DNA from: Chrysoperla carnea | Lineage: Eukaryota > Arthropoda > Insecta > Neuroptera > Chrysopidae | Assembly (NCBI RefSeq): GCF_905475395.1 | Contig: NC_058338.1 | Span: forward strand, 8,942,935 to 9,006,934 | DNA: 64,000 bases | Direction: 5' to 3' | Shown: positions 13,455 through 26,039 of the stretch, piece by piece | Layout: each line of letters begins with the position of its first letter | Numbering within the stretch: the stretch's first letter is position 1 | Made by a program: the position numbers and the translations under genes | The notes under the pieces: model-generated | What the model saw: the letters and a program-made list of their open reading frames with translations, nothing else | The model's database searches: none | What the model was told of the DNA's origin: nothing

Positions 13455-13728
13455 TTATGTTAGGTTAGGTTATATTGGCTGTCCACGAAGAACACACTTA
13501 GGCTATAGAGCCCATTGTGATACCATATATGTGTTTTACCACCTTTCCGCTGATAATTTCATTTATCAGTTCCTCAATTTCAGAGGCTGAGTGCACCTCC
13601 TTCATGCATATACCATACACTAAACCAGCCCATCACAACTATTAATTAAATTAATTTCGTTGCGACGGCGGGAATCGAGCCCGCTACCGTAAGCATACCA
13701 CGGACGGAATTGAGCTAATAGGGCGACA
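13455..13728 (-). mobile_element. tRNA-headed SINE with a LINE-derived tail
   Basis: On the minus strand the head starts GTCGCCCTATTAGCTCAATT and has an A-box-like TAGCTCAATTCCG (13,705-13,717) and B box GGCTCGATTCC (13,671-13,681), the spacing of a Pol III promoter. The body runs to a tail ending AACCTAACCTAACAT. On the plus strand the tail reads GGTTAGGTTATATTGGCTGT, then ACACACTTAG and CCATTGTGATACC. It matches the 3' end of the LINE at 37.77 kb, which has GGTTAGGTTAGAGTGGCTGT, ACACACTTAG and CGTTGTGACACC. A SINE borrowing its tail from a partner LINE is a well-known arrangement. Confidence 0.75.
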
Positions 13729-15089
13729 TTTATAACTGTACAAAGCCGAAAATTCGTATAGTTACTAACGAAAGTGCACTAACTGGTACGAAAGTAAGTT
13801 TCCGAAGGTAATGTTTTTTTGCTTACATCTTTAGTCACGTGATGATAGAAATTCTCACAATTTCTAAAAGGCTTAAAAAATATAGTATTTTTTAAAACTG
13901 TAGATTTGTTGAGGGGAGTGCTGGTGTGTTAAGGCAGAAATCGAACGATTTTTCACATGAGACGGTTGTTTGTAGATGTAGGTAAATTAATTAAATGAAT
14001 TTTGTATGACCAATAATAAATTATTAATTTGTTTGTACATGACATTGGCCATCAGTTAAATAATGTTTGTTGTTGTATGGTTTAATAGTTACATAATAAT
14101 TTAGTTCCGGCATAGCATGACACTATAATAAAATTGTCCAAAGGTTATGGCTCTTCACTACACATCACAACACTCTCTTCAAAAGGTTAAAAATTAGTAA
14201 GCATTAAAAGAGAGAAATAAATAGTAATATTTATTAATTTGTATAAAATTAAAAGTTTTGAGTTTTTTACTTGCAAATTATGTAATTTTTTTTTATTTTG
14301 CTAAATAATGATCTCATATATTATTATCATAAATTATAAAATATTATATGTTCAATATTGAATATCCAATTTTCTGCATTAGTAACCGGGGATATAGGAA
14401 CGTCCCATCTACAAGATCACTTGCCAGAAAGATTTTGACCTGTTCACAAAAAGCCATATACATCTTGGCTTGTTTATTTATAACTTGTGATTTCTATCGA
14501 TACTTATAGAATAATAGTCGATTCTTCCCTTATTTACGGTCGCCATATGCATTTCTGATGTCTCAAAAAACAAACCATATCCAGGTTCTGGCCATTTCTG
14601 GGATTATTTACGATCGTCACATCAATTTCAAAGTTTTCTGTCATTGGCTTAGCTAGAGAATTGGTCTAAAGTGAATAATCATGCTAATGCATCAAAAATA
14701 ATAGAAATTGCCAATGCTTTTTACATAAATGAATGGGAGCATCTGATTTATACAATATTTACTTTAAAAATGAAATTGGACATTAAAACTTTGGAATGGT
14801 GAGATCATAAAAAAATAACTATTCATTAAATGAGGTCATTTTTTTAGTATTCTTCGAAAGGTCAAAGTGTCTCTTAAAAAATGTTCCCAAAAATTGCTAT
14901 TAAATATAACTGTAGCCATTAATATACTCTACTGATTAATTAAGTACATCTATAAGAAATTAATGAACCACTAGAAAAAAAAGTCGTTGAACTTGTGCAC
15001 GGATCCTTGTTCCGTGAATTCCCCTTCATAAAATTGATTATCATTTTAAACACTTAAATCCAACAAAAAAACCGTTATCACACACCATT
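13729..15089. other. AT-rich intergenic, nothing recognised
   Basis: A short CTTTAGTCACGTGATGA motif at 13,830 recurs elsewhere (see findings). No exon seen. Confidence 0.45.
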
Positions 15090-15250
15090 ATCATGGATAA
15101 TGGTGAAAAATAGACTCACGGTCTAAAAATGTACCGCTAAAGAAAAAACCGACTAGAGGAATAGGTAATATTGAGATTTAATTTTGTTCATTATATAATT
15201 TGTATATCATATCTGTAATTAAATTGCCTATAAATAAAAAGAAAGTAATT
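15090..15250 (+). repeat. Interspersed repeat, same family as 37,278-37,400
   Basis: The copies share ACTCACGGTCTAAAAATGTACCG, an ATTTTGTTCATTAT block, ATTTGTATA-CATATCTGTAAT and AATTGCCTATAAATAAAAA in the same order. Boundaries and class are unclear. Confidence 0.55.
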
Positions 15251-16139
15251 TTCTACTTCATTGTCACTATTTTCAGATTAGTAAATTACTACAACATTAA
15301 TGCGTATTTTTATAGAAAATGATAAAATTTAAATTTTACTATGTAAATAAAACTAAATCTAATAATAATTCTAATTAATTAATAACTAAAAATATCAACT
15401 AAAATAATTTATGGTTTATAATAATAATAATAATAAGTAATATTTAATAATATAATACAAAAAAAAGGTCAAATTCATTTAGTATAAATATTTGAAATAA
15501 AATAATATAATTCTTAATTTTATATATTAAATCAAATTTAATTATTATTTATTAAACAATATCAAAGATATTAATAAAACCTGTAATAATATTTATGACT
15601 TTATCTAAAATATCTTAACAGATATTTATTATTATCTGTGCTATTATAAAACTAGGCTATCTATCTGTTTGGGTGTTTGTTCGTCGTTGCACAAAAATTA
15701 ACAAATCGATATTGGTGGAATAACATTTCTTTAATAACATTCATTCTTTACTTTTTCTAGGATAATTCAAGGTTAATTTATAGTTTTTCTCGCTACGATA
15801 ACGTGTATAGTTTATATTTCGTGTAGAGTTGCTTAAATCGTACCACTGATTAAAACAAACAAGGTAATAATCGTATAATTATGGTTTCCATAGATGACCC
15901 GCTGAATCTAGTTTCACGTACGTATTGATCAGCAATTTCTAATATTAATTAACCTGCAGTTCCAATTCATTTAAGGCTATACTATGCTTAGTCCTCTCGA
16001 CAAGTCCATTCAGCCCACCGCCTGCTTAGCCTTTCTGAAGCCTCTGCCAGGTCTGATAAATATCTATTCACAATACATGAATAATCATAAATACTACCAA
16101 AATACTGTTTAAATTATTGTTCACAATTGTAGAGAAATA
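15251..16139. other. AT-rich intergenic with ATA microsatellite
   Basis: ATA repeats at about 15,418-15,436 and long AT stretches. Nothing else supported. Confidence 0.5.
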
Positions 16140-16212
16140 TGGTGGAAGCGCAAATAAGTACATAAGTATATCGTAAAGTAATATAATACACTAATTATAT
16201 GCGCTTCCACCA
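16140..16212. mobile_element. Tiny palindromic element with TGGTGGAAGCGCA ends
   Basis: TGGTGGAAGCGCA at 16,140 faces TGCGCTTCCACCA at 16,200, a perfect 13-bp inverted repeat over 73 bp. One such end also occurs alone at about 24,384-24,395. It looks like a very short MITE or a solo pair of ends. Confidence 0.5.
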
Positions 16213-17119
16213 ATTATTGCATTTAATATTTTGTCGTTAATTTTCTAATGTTTCGATCAACTCTCCTACTTTTATAAAAACCTTTTCCTGGCAATAATTA
16301 AATAATTACGCACCAAAATAAAAATGTTTCTATAATCTCTCTAGCGATCGCAATTTAAGTCCGATTTCAATAAAATTTGGTATCTAGATGGATTTTGATA
16401 TTTGAAAGATCAAGTTCGTTAAAGAGAAAAATTAAAGGGTTAAAAGTTCGCTCAAAACTTTATTTTTTCATTCTGTATTTAGCAAAAAAAAAAACATGTA
16501 TATTCTTTTTGAGTCACATTATCAACTTCACACTTTATTTCTGTTTTATATTTTTTTCTGTTTCAAATATTTCCTGTTAGTGAAAAAAAATGAAGAAGAA
16601 ATAAAAATTTCGAAATGTTTTTCTAAATATTGGCTAAATAGTTTAATTATTTATCCCAATCAGCTTGTGTTAAATTATAGTCTTTAATATTATCATAAAA
16701 TTTTTACATTTTCATATAAAAAAAGTTACTCTTTTAAAATACGATTATTAAAAATAATATTGATTATATAATAATTATTAATTAATTATGAAATAAATTT
16801 TATATAAGTTAATACTTAGACAGTGTCGTAAATAATTTAATGATTATATATTTATTAATAAAACTTTAAACTACAAAGATGATGCTATATATGCTAATTG
16901 TATGCTAATTAGTAACAGAATAATTTATATGATATTCATATGTATATAAATCTAATGCAATAATAACATTATCAACACTCTAATAGTCTAAAGTAGACTA
17001 CAAGGGTGCTAACTTAAAAAATATAACTTGTGTAATATAATTAATCATAATAATACAAATACAGGGTCTTTAGAAAAGAAAGATTGCAATTAAGCTAACT
17101 ATAACAGGACATATAATAA
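16213..17119. other. AT-rich intergenic, nothing recognised
   Basis: Short hydrophobic frames at 16,377-16,687 are attributed to base composition. Confidence 0.45.
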
Positions 17120-17700
17120 AAACAAGTGAAAACAAACAATTGACTGAGTTAATTGTTGAAATACCATGCATAAATAGTGTTGATTTCTTTATCACATTAC
17201 ACATACAAACATGTGACACATACATAACTGATAATCAAGTATAGTACATATTATAAAATTTCCGCCTAATTGGCGTCCTCACAGGTAAACAGTGATGTTT
17301 ACGAAAAAATGTTTCAAACAAAAGTTGTTTACTTTTTGATAAGGAACATTTTTTACATTTAAACTTTTGTTCTATCTTTAACGGTTTACAAGATGGGTCC
17401 TACGGACCCAAGACCCAATTGACCTATGATGCTCATTTACGAACTTGACCTCACTTTTTACGTCCTGAGTACGCTGTAAATTTCAGCTCGATATCTTTTT
17501 TCGTTTTTGAGTTATCGTGTCCACAGACGGACGGACGGACGGACGGACGGTCGGACGGACAACCGAAAATGGGCTAATTAGGTGATTTTATGAACACCTA
17601 TGACAAAATTTTTTTCCTAGCATCATTATTTTTAAGCGTTACAAAATTGGGACTAAACTTAATATACTATGTATATTTCATATATACATGGTATAATTAT
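17120..17700 (+). repeat. Interspersed repeat family with GGAC microsatellite core, copy 1
   Basis: Blocks in order are AACAATTGACTGAGTTAATT-GTTGAAATACC, ATCACATTACACAT, GTAAACAGTGATGTTTACG, ACAAGATGGGTCCTACGGAC, a GAGTTATCGTGTCCACAGAC block running into (GGAC)n at 17,526-17,560, TAATTAGGTGATTTTATGAA and a final imperfect palindrome ATATTTCATATATACATGGTATA. The same order recurs at 19.9, 31.6 and 60.5 kb and begins again at the right edge. No coding frame; a non-autonomous element of unknown class. Confidence 0.75.
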
Positions 17701-17790
17701 AAATTGAATTTTACAAATAAACTTATAATTTACCCTTAAAATTAATTGTGAATGCTAAACCAGCGGAAAAGGAAATTAAGCCATAGTCAT

Positions 17791-18055
17791 CACTACATAG
17801 TGTTAAACAAAGTCGCTTCCCGCTGTCTATCTTTATGTATGCTTTGATCTTTAAAACTACGCAACGGATTTTGATGAGGTTTTATTTAATAGATAGAGTT
17901 ATTTAAGAGGTTTATATGTATAGTACATGCATAATATAGTAGAGAAATACTGATAATTTAAGAGGTTTTTAATGTGGTGTCGTAAATAAACACATTTTTG
18001 TATATAAAGATATTCTGTATAGTATATTTAGTATTAGCATCGCACTCGTGCGAAG
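17791..18055 (+). mobile_element. Helitron-like element, 5' part only
   Basis: Starts TCACTACATAGTGTTAAACA and continues AAAGTCGCTTCCCGCTG, ACTACGCAACGGATTTTGAT and AATAGATAGAGTTATTTAAG, as in the complete copies at 23.75 and 36.5 kb. It then diverges to a different 3' part ending near GCACTCGTGCGAAGCCC, so it is either truncated or another subfamily. Confidence 0.6.
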
Positions 18056-18060
18056 CCCAT

Positions 18061-19869
18061 TTTTAAATAAAAATCAAAAATGTGCTTCTTAAGGCCGAAT
18101 CTTTTCCATTAAGTTATTGAAAACGTTTGTAAATGTTTCAGTTTTGTAAATATTTCTGATATATCGAAACAAAGAGAACAAATTAATGGGAGTCAATTGT
18201 GCAGCTCTTTTTTATATCGAAGTATTTTATTCTTGCGGTTTTTATGGCTTTGAACATCTGTATAACTTCTCGAAATTGAGCTGAAAGATTGAAAATCGAT
18301 ATCTAAGTTAGGTTAGTATAATGGAAGTGTCTTCAGTTAAAAGAGGTGCTTTTTATACCAAATGATTAACGCATATACTCTGTCATACTCGTGATATTTA
18401 TATGCCTAGATGTAAATCGAACATTCTGTATATAATAGATAATCATTATTTCAAGATACTGTACCATTTGATTCTGAAGTTATGCTGTTGGAGCATCCTG
18501 TACATAGTAACAATGTATAATAATAATATATATTGTTTATATTGGTAACAATAATAAAGTCATTAAATTTAATTATTCAACAACTAAATAAAACTTTTAA
18601 ACGTAATATTAATGTCATGTCAAACAGTATGTGCTATGGCCATACGGATATGGTGCAACTGAGGATTCTATACAACGTTTATAATACTAGATGTTACTCG
18701 TCCGCTGCGCTGAGCATAATCTTTTAGGATGTTGAATGTTAGTTCTTGTTATAAATTTATATTTATTGCGTATAATATATGGTGAGAAAGAGTTGAGGAG
18801 CGTGGCTTTCTGAGAATCCAGAGATTTAACACCCTGCGTATATACATTTATATGTTATATGACTTTCTATATAAACTTTCACCCGATATGTTACCCCCTA
18901 AATTATCCTTTCCCAAGGTTCAATCTAATTCTGAACAGTATAGGTCATCAAAATTGTTTCAGGAATCAAAGCGTGAAAACGTTACAGACAGGTAAAGTTA
19001 CTTTCGCATTTATAATATTAGTTAAGATAATATGAGTAATAAAATCATCATGTAATATGCAAAATATATTCTGGGAAAGTGTTAGGTCAATGAAAAGAGT
19101 CTAAAATATACTATGGTTATTAGATCGTTTATAAGGAACTGAAAAAGCTTTTGGGAAACACTTCTTTGGTGGCTATTAAACCAACTTTATACAATTTTTG
19201 AATTAAAAGGTCGTAGAAAAGAAAATAACACTTTGTACCGTCATAACCTGCAATTTCCATAGAGACTGCATATCAAAAGTTTTTGTTTTGATTTCAGATT
19301 TTGTCAGATCTATTCTCGAACATTTTCAAATTTTAACGAAGGGTACATTGAAATCGACATTAGTACAAAGATCTGTTGCCATTTCATAGAAAAGAACATC
19401 TTTCTAGAAAGTGAAAGGAGTTCTTTGGTACAACACAATCTTTCTATGATTAATATTATTATGATTGCTCAGTCTGTGCAGACACATGTATATTTAAATG
19501 TATTACATATCATTATTAATAAGTATAATATCAATGTTAGTTACAAGTTACAATGTTATTACATGTGTTTGTTATCGTGGGCAATCTTTTAAATTATCTT
19601 TAAAATAAATCTTCATTCCAATTATAGATGACGCTTTCATTATTATTTAATTATTATTATTCATATATCTTTTGTTTTGTTTTGTTTTGCTAAGCATCTT
19701 ATTGTAATGCATACATACCTAGGGCATTATTACTATTATAATAATAGAATCAGTATAAATGCAGAAACGGAATTGGATGTCTGATATTTGTCGGATAAAT
19801 CTAAATTTTCAACAGTATAAGAACTTTTTCAATACAATTAGAAAGTAATCCTATAGGTAGAGAGCATAG
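18061..19869. other. AT-rich intergenic, nothing recognised
   Basis: A GCATATACTCTGTCATACTC segment near 18,371 resembles the arms of the foldback at 24.6 kb. Otherwise nothing supported. Confidence 0.45.
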
Positions 19870-19871
19870 TA

Positions 19872-20495
19872 GGTAGAGTTAATTGTCGAAATTCCATTCA
19901 TAGACAGTGTTGATTACTCTATCACATTACACATAAATACATGTCACACATATACTTAATTCCAAAAAAACTGCCACAGTTAAAACATTCTAAGCGTACT
20001 CATCATATGTTATGTTATAATAGTAACACTTAGAATATTTTAAAACGAGCAATTATTTTGACATAGAGTACACATAACTGATATTCCCATATAATACATA
20101 CTTTATACAATTTACGATTAATTTGCGGTCTCACGGATAAACAGTGATGTTTACAAAAAAATGTTTCAAACAAAAGTTGTTTATTTTTTGATAAAGAACA
20201 TTTTTACATTTAAACTTTTGTTCTATCTGTAACGGTTTACAAGATGGGTCCTACGACTCTGACTTACTACGTTCTGAGAACGCTGTAAAAATTTCAGCTT
20301 GATATCTTTTTTCGTTTTTGAGTTATCGTGTCCACAGGCGGGCGGACGGACGGAGAGCCGGAAATGGACTAATAAGGTGATTTTATGAACACCTATACAA
20401 AAATTTTCTTGGTACCATCAATAATTTTAACCGTTACAAACTTGGGACTAAACTTAGTATACCTTGCATATTATATAATATATGCATGATATAAA
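19872..20495 (+). repeat. GGAC-core repeat family, copy 2, with an internal insertion
   Basis: Same block order as the copy at 17.1 kb, but after the ATGTCACACATAT block about 130 bp (roughly 19,957-20,085) intervene that the first copy lacks. The GGAC run is shorter (GGCGGACGGACGG). It ends in a TATATGCATGATATA palindrome. Confidence 0.7.
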
Positions 20496-20794
20496 AAGTT
20501 TCGATTTTCAAATTTCAATAGAAATATCCACCTATTCCTGGATTCATTCGGACTAGTTTAGAGGTTTACGACGATATATCATGTGATCTCCATATGTGTT
20601 TAATATAAAGTAATAATCTATTCCTGTTAAATAATTATAATATGAAGGCGGTATAGATCTATAATTTTTTTATCATATTGGGAAATACAATTAGTGGTCA
20701 AACTTAAATTCTGAGTAAACTTAGTAATGTAACCGCATTAATTATAATCACATGCTTCTATTAAACAATACAGAATAAAACTATAAAATTTATT

Positions 20795-21240
20795 TTAACG
20801 ATGTATGAGCATGATAAAAATATTTGATTTAAAGACTCAAAATTTTTGAAAAGGAAGACTTCTAACGAAATTTAAAAAAAAATATTAAAAATCGATATAA
20901 AATACTTATGGATGATAACTCACTCATAAAACCACAAATTTTGATTTCAATTCAAACTGAATGACAAGAAACGTATTAGTAAAAGTAAACATATAAGCAA
21001 TGAAATTTGGGGTTCATTTGGGGCAGAGTTCATTTGGGGTTGAAATTATTTTTATCTTATTTTTAATTTTGATAATGTATTTTTATTAACGAGTAAAGTT
21101 TTTCGATATCTGTCTTGGTTTTTGAAATATCGAATGTTGAATAATTAAACAAAAGTTTCAACTTTAAAATAATTTTGAAAATTACTCCAGATATCGAAAA
21201 TTTTATTCTTACTTTTAGTCTTATATCGTCATGACGAATA
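20795..21240 (+). mobile_element. TTAA MITE family (as 8.8 kb), right end missing
   Basis: Starts TTAA-CGATGTATGAGCATG and shares TTTGATTTAAAGACTCAAAA, AAAATCGATATAAAATAC and the AAATATCGAA-type inner block. The match stops near CTTATATCGTCATGAC, about 190 bp before the expected right end. More diverged than the two full copies, hence older. Confidence 0.6.
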
Positions 21241-21789
21241 CAGAATATATAAAATTTAAATTTTTCTATAAAATCATGAACTCGTTGTTTTTTTTTTTGT
21301 TTATAATTAAATTAATTTTACAGAATTATTAAAATAGATTTATGGTTCATGCTGCTGTCTCTATCAATACTAGAACGAACTTGACACAATTTTTAAATAA
21401 AATTTATAATTTTAAATTGATATATTTAGCATGGCCATTTTAAAATTAAAAATCTAGTGTGAACGCTATGCAACTTCCATGTACATAGTACTATAGGCTA
21501 CCTCAACTATATATTCACAGGTTAGGTGAGATTAAAGTGGCTTTTGTGTTTCTTGAAAATTTCTGATTTTCTGACTCTATATCTATAGCGAAACAACAAT
21601 CATAAATAACAGAGTTTAATTAACCATCATAAATAAATGTATGAATTTCGTTTTTTTGTTCCAATTATAAAATTGCAAATTTTCTGTTGAACTATTTTCC
21701 GAAAAACCCCAAAAAACGAAGATTTTCTGTTCTATACATGCTCGAAAGTTGGAATTTTCACCACTCGTCTCGATATAAAATCAACTCAG

Positions 21790-22420
21790 TAGGATAAAAT
21801 ACATGGTTTATCAAAATTTTATAAAATTTTAATGTGATAGAGCAAAATTAAATTTTTTGGATTCTGATGACGTCATAAAGTTCAAAAATTCGATTTTTTT
21901 GATAACACCGGCAAATTTGATCGGATCTTATTGGAATTTTTTTTGAAACCCACTTATTTTGGGTCATTCTTTTCAGCTGTGATGTCAGTTTTTCCCTAGC
22001 TATAATTTATGGACTTGATTCCGGGACCAGGACTCCACATTCTTGAAACCTATTAGGGCAAGGTTAATTTTGATCACAAATTTGAAAAATATGACTCAAA
22101 TTTAGTAGGATTACATACTTGGTTTATCAAAATTGGATAATATTTGGATGTGATAGAGGAAAATAAAATTTTTTTAATTCTGATGACGTCATAAAGTTCA
22201 AAAATTTGATTTTTTTGATAACAACGGCAAATTTGATCCGATCTTATTGGAATTTTTTTTGAAACCCACTAATTTTGGGTCATTTTTTTCAACTGTGATG
22301 TCAATTTTTCGCCAGTTATCACTTATATGCTTCATTCCGGAACCAGAACCCCACATTCTTGAAATCGATTAGAGCTAGGTTAATTTTGATTTTGAAAAAT
22401 ATGACTCAAATGTAGTAAGA
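21790..22420 (-). repeat. Satellite-like array of about 310 bp, inverted, two units
   Basis: The reverse complement of the 10.3-kb unit: on the plus strand GATTCTGATGACGTCATAAAG occurs twice (about 21,859 and 22,177), each followed by GATCGGATCTTATTGGAATT or GATCCGATCTTATTGGAATT. Confidence 0.85.
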
Positions 22421-23751
22421 TAAAAATAGTTAATTCTATATAATATATAGAAGTAACAATGTATAATAAACCTTGTATATTTATCTTAAGGCATCATAGA
22501 TATTTTTATTTATTTCTAATACAATAATAAATGTTTTTGTTATGGTAGTTCGCAGATTCATCCTCATATTTTGTAACAGATATTGCTAATAAATTATTAC
22601 AAAAAAAAAACTAGTTGTGTATTGTCAAAAAAAAAAATATTTCGTAACTAAATTAACATTTAAAATATTCAGAGGGCATATTTATGATCTCAATTTTGCA
22701 AATTTTATGTCGTAAGTTGTGGGTTGATTGTTTTGGGTGTAAATTGGAAAAAATATGCGTATAATTTAAAATTTTGCAAACTTTTTTTGGTAGTTCCCAC
22801 GGCTATAAAGTTTAAGTTTTTAATAAACACCTATGCAATAATGTTGGTTTTTCTATTTTTAATTCAGAACAAATATATCAACAATCAGTTATAGCGAAGG
22901 AGATGGTATAAGGTCGAACTTCACCCATCTGGTAACAAGATGCGACATATTTTTTATGAAATTTTATTGAACTCGCCTATTAAAGTTTTTCTATCAAAAA
23001 GTGTTCAAGGCTATTTTTAATTTAATTAATTTTAATCAATTTTTTCCATCAACAGTTTTTACCAGCAAGCCTATTTTCGTCATTAAATTATCTTTCTTCT
23101 GATACCAATTTGGATTGGTTAGCAGATCGGTGTAGATCTGTCCACACCATATGACCTCGTGAGCAAATCTCTCATTACGCGACTAAAGAATCTTTTAATC
23201 TTTAAAAATCTTTAATAAAAGTTATCAAACAGTTGATGCGTATTCTACATAAATTTAAGAGTAGAGTAAAAATTTTCCATAACGCTAAATTATTTGCATA
23301 TAAAAATTTATTGTTTATTTACTATAAAAATTAATATCAAATTTGCGTAACTTATTTTTATTAAATATTAATTTTACCAATCTGGAACAGAAATAAATGA
23401 TATTCGTTGATTTAACATAAATAAATATTAAATTTATATAAATATTTTGACTAGATATTTTTCAAGATTGCGTTAAAAAATTAAATATAAAATATAAATG
23501 CAATAAAATAGTAAGAAAATATATCTAAAGACTCAAAATATAGAACAACTTATATCAAGGTTGCTTGTCAAGCAAGCGCCATAAATTTTTAATATGTTCT
23601 TGGTATCGAAAGTTTTTCGATACCAAGTTTATTTTTTTCGATACTTTAGATACAAGTTTATATGACATCCCTATATATTATCACAGTTTAGGAACAGTTT
23701 TAAATGTTTAGGGGTTTTGAAATGGTTTCCGTGTAATTACTGAATATGTAA
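22421..23751. other. AT-rich intergenic
   Basis: A GGTCGAACTTCACCCATCTG segment near 22,911 matches one arm of the foldback at 26.2 kb. Otherwise no supported feature. Confidence 0.45.
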
Positions 23752-24247
23752 TCACTACATAGTATAAAACAAAGTCGCTTTTTCTGTCCCTATGTCCCTA
23801 TGTCCCTATGTCCCTTTGTACGCTTAAATCTTTGAAACTACGCAACGGATTTTGATGCGGTTTTTTTAATATATAGAGTGATTCAAGAGGAAGGTTTTTA
23901 TGTATAATACATCCATATTACAGTAGAGTAAAGGGTTGAAATAGGGGTTGAAAGGGGTATGCTTCAAAAACTAAAAAAGTTGTGCATCGATTAAGCTCAA
24001 ATATTGACACGATATACAACCAGCTTCAAAGATCTATTGTTTTTATCTACTTTTAACCTTTGGAGGGTAGAAAGGTGTAGCGAGAAAGTGGGAAGGAATT
24101 ATCGAATATTTACAAATATAACTAAGTGGGGTATCAAATAAAAGAGCATGACGTGTACATTACAAAACTGTTATCCCACGCAAGGAAATGTGGAGGTAGG
24201 GGTGCAAGTGGGGATGTTGCCCAGCAAAGCGGGTAGTTCACAGCTAG
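23752..24247 (+). mobile_element. Non-autonomous Helitron-like element, complete copy
   Basis: The element lies between host A and T: A-TCACTACATAGTATAAAAC at the left and CAGCTAG-T at the right. Helitrons insert between A and T, start with TC and end with CTRR behind a hairpin. Here the hairpin is formed by CCCAGCAAAGCGGG just before the end. There is no target duplication and no terminal inverted repeat. It contains a run of CCCTATGT repeats near 23,793-23,815. No Rep or helicase frame. Confidence 0.75.
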
Positions 24248-24597
24248 TTTTAAATAAATAAGACCAATTTTTCGTATATAATGACATTTTTTAAATATTT
24301 ACAAAACAGGTTTTCGAATAAACAACACTAATATTTGGATTTTTATGTTCTTAATAATGGCTTTATAAGTACGTTATGATAATGGTGGAAGCGCATTTAA
24401 AACAACTACCCACTAAAATTACATCAACACTGTTTTTTTTTTTTTTTTTAAATATTATTCGCCAACTTCTGTGGTCGTTGCGAACTATCAAAAACATCAG
24501 TAATTTTAACTGATTTAATTTTTAACTTTGATTCATATTTTTGAAAAATGAAATCGAGCTAAAATTGTTCGTCACCAGTGGAGGTATACTTTCATAT

Positions 24598-24926
24598 ATC
24601 ATGTGTGTTTGTACCATCTAGGCATATACATATCTGTAGTATGACAGAATACATCCGTTTAGTAGTGCATCTAAGCGAGAGATATTATATACATGTATTG
24701 AACATTAGTTGGAAGACGCTTGGAGAGTGGGAGTTTTTTACTTACAGATAACTAGTAAGTATGCAACAAAACTCCCACTCTCTACATGCATATAACAGAA
24801 CATCTGTCGTATCGTGTCTTACAACACATGTATATAATACCTCTCGCTTAGATGCATTACTAAACGGATGTATTCTGTCATACTACAGATATGTATATGC
24901 CTAGATTGTACAAACACACATGGTAT
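24598..24926. mobile_element. Perfect-looking long foldback, about 330 bp
   Basis: CATGTGTGTTTGTACCATCT at the left faces AGATTGTACAAACACACATG at the right. The arms continue with CTGTAGTATGACAGAATACA, ACGGATGTATT and TCTAAGCGAGAG blocks. A second nested pair, GAGAGTGGGAGTTTT and AAAACTCCCACTCTC, surrounds the centre. Almost the whole segment could fold into one hairpin. Read as a foldback MITE, TA-flanked. Confidence 0.7.
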
Positions 24927-25159
24927 AACAAATGCACCCAATTTTTGGGTCAAAATTACCTTATATATTGAGTTTTATCGAAATTGGAGATACTATTCAA
25001 ATTTTTGTTTTGGAATTTGATGAAACCCCTATAGAAAGTTACAATGTCAGCGAGTATCATGGACAATACTTTATTTTCAAAAGAGTTTCCCAACCAAAAA
25101 TTAAAATCCATAAAATTGTGAACAAAAGTGAGGATAAGTGAGGGCTATAACGTGATAGT

Positions 25160-25205
25160 CTCTGTTTTAAAAAGGAGAAATTGCCCAGCAAAGCGGGCGG
25201 AAATC
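25160..25205 (+). mobile_element. Helitron-like 3' end remnant
   Basis: TTGCCCAGCAAAGCGGGCGG repeats the terminal hairpin of the complete copies; the CTAG end is not intact. The upstream 5' part is not recognisable. Confidence 0.5.
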
Positions 25206-25783
25206 TGCTACTATTCCTATAATTTTTGACTGTATTGTTAGAAAAGAACTACCTTAACGAATTGAGTTTTGTTTTCTAACAAAAACGTTAAAATTTTTTT
25301 AATGAATTATTTTTGTACATATTGTCAACATTGCTTGGTTTTGCGTAGGTTGTGTATGTTTGTAAATTCACGTTGTAATGTTTTCAAACATAAAATATTT
25401 AGTTTTGTTTTTCTGGAGTTGTTATTCACCTTTTTCTCATTTCTGACTAACATAAGTACAAGTGTTTTGCATAGTACATTTAAACTAAACAAACAATTTG
25501 ATTCTTTTGGAAATGTTCTTGAAATTGTTTATAAATAATATTTTCTGTTCAAATTGTTGGCTTAAACGATCATCATTTTAAAAATATACTTTCTTCTTGT
25601 ATTTTGATTCTTTAATTTTTCATGGAGAATAGTCCGTTGAAATTATTAACGACTTTCATTGAAGGTCTTATTGCAAAATGTTCACAAATTTAAAATATGT
25701 GTATTAAAAACTTCTAGTTTAGTTTAAACAAGTGAAATTTGTGAAATTTAAACAAAATTTAAAAAAACCCCCCACAAATACCG

Positions 25784-25863
25784 AAATCTCTAATTTATGG
25801 TTCAAAATAATGATCACAGATGGAGCAGATTGATCATCATTTTGAACCATAAATTAAAGATTT
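25784..25863. repeat. Hairpin with 33-bp arms
   Basis: CTAATTTATGGTTCAAAATA and TATTTTGAACC-type arms: the segment 25,784-25,816 pairs with 25,831-25,863 around a 14-base loop (CAGATGGAGCAGAT), with only two or three mismatches. Function unknown. Confidence 0.65.
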
Positions 25864-26039
25864 CTGTAAAAATTTAAAACAGTTAAATGTCAAACGAAAC
25901 ATGGCCACCTTTTCTGATATACTCAATGTATTATGACTATTTTACAATTAAAAAAATTGAAAACTGTGCATATCTTTTAGCTACGTAAAACAATCCCTTC
26001 AAGTGTTATAGAAGGATAATAAGTGAGATCAAGAGGGGT

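Noticed and set aside
17520-17565. (GGAC)n run as a possible CRISPR or functional minisatellite
   Set aside because: It is a simple tetranucleotide run inside an interspersed repeat that recurs in other copies.
24932-25141. 69-codon plus-strand frame beside the 24.6-kb foldback
   Set aside because: No known domain; starts at the foldback border and is likely chance or element sequence.
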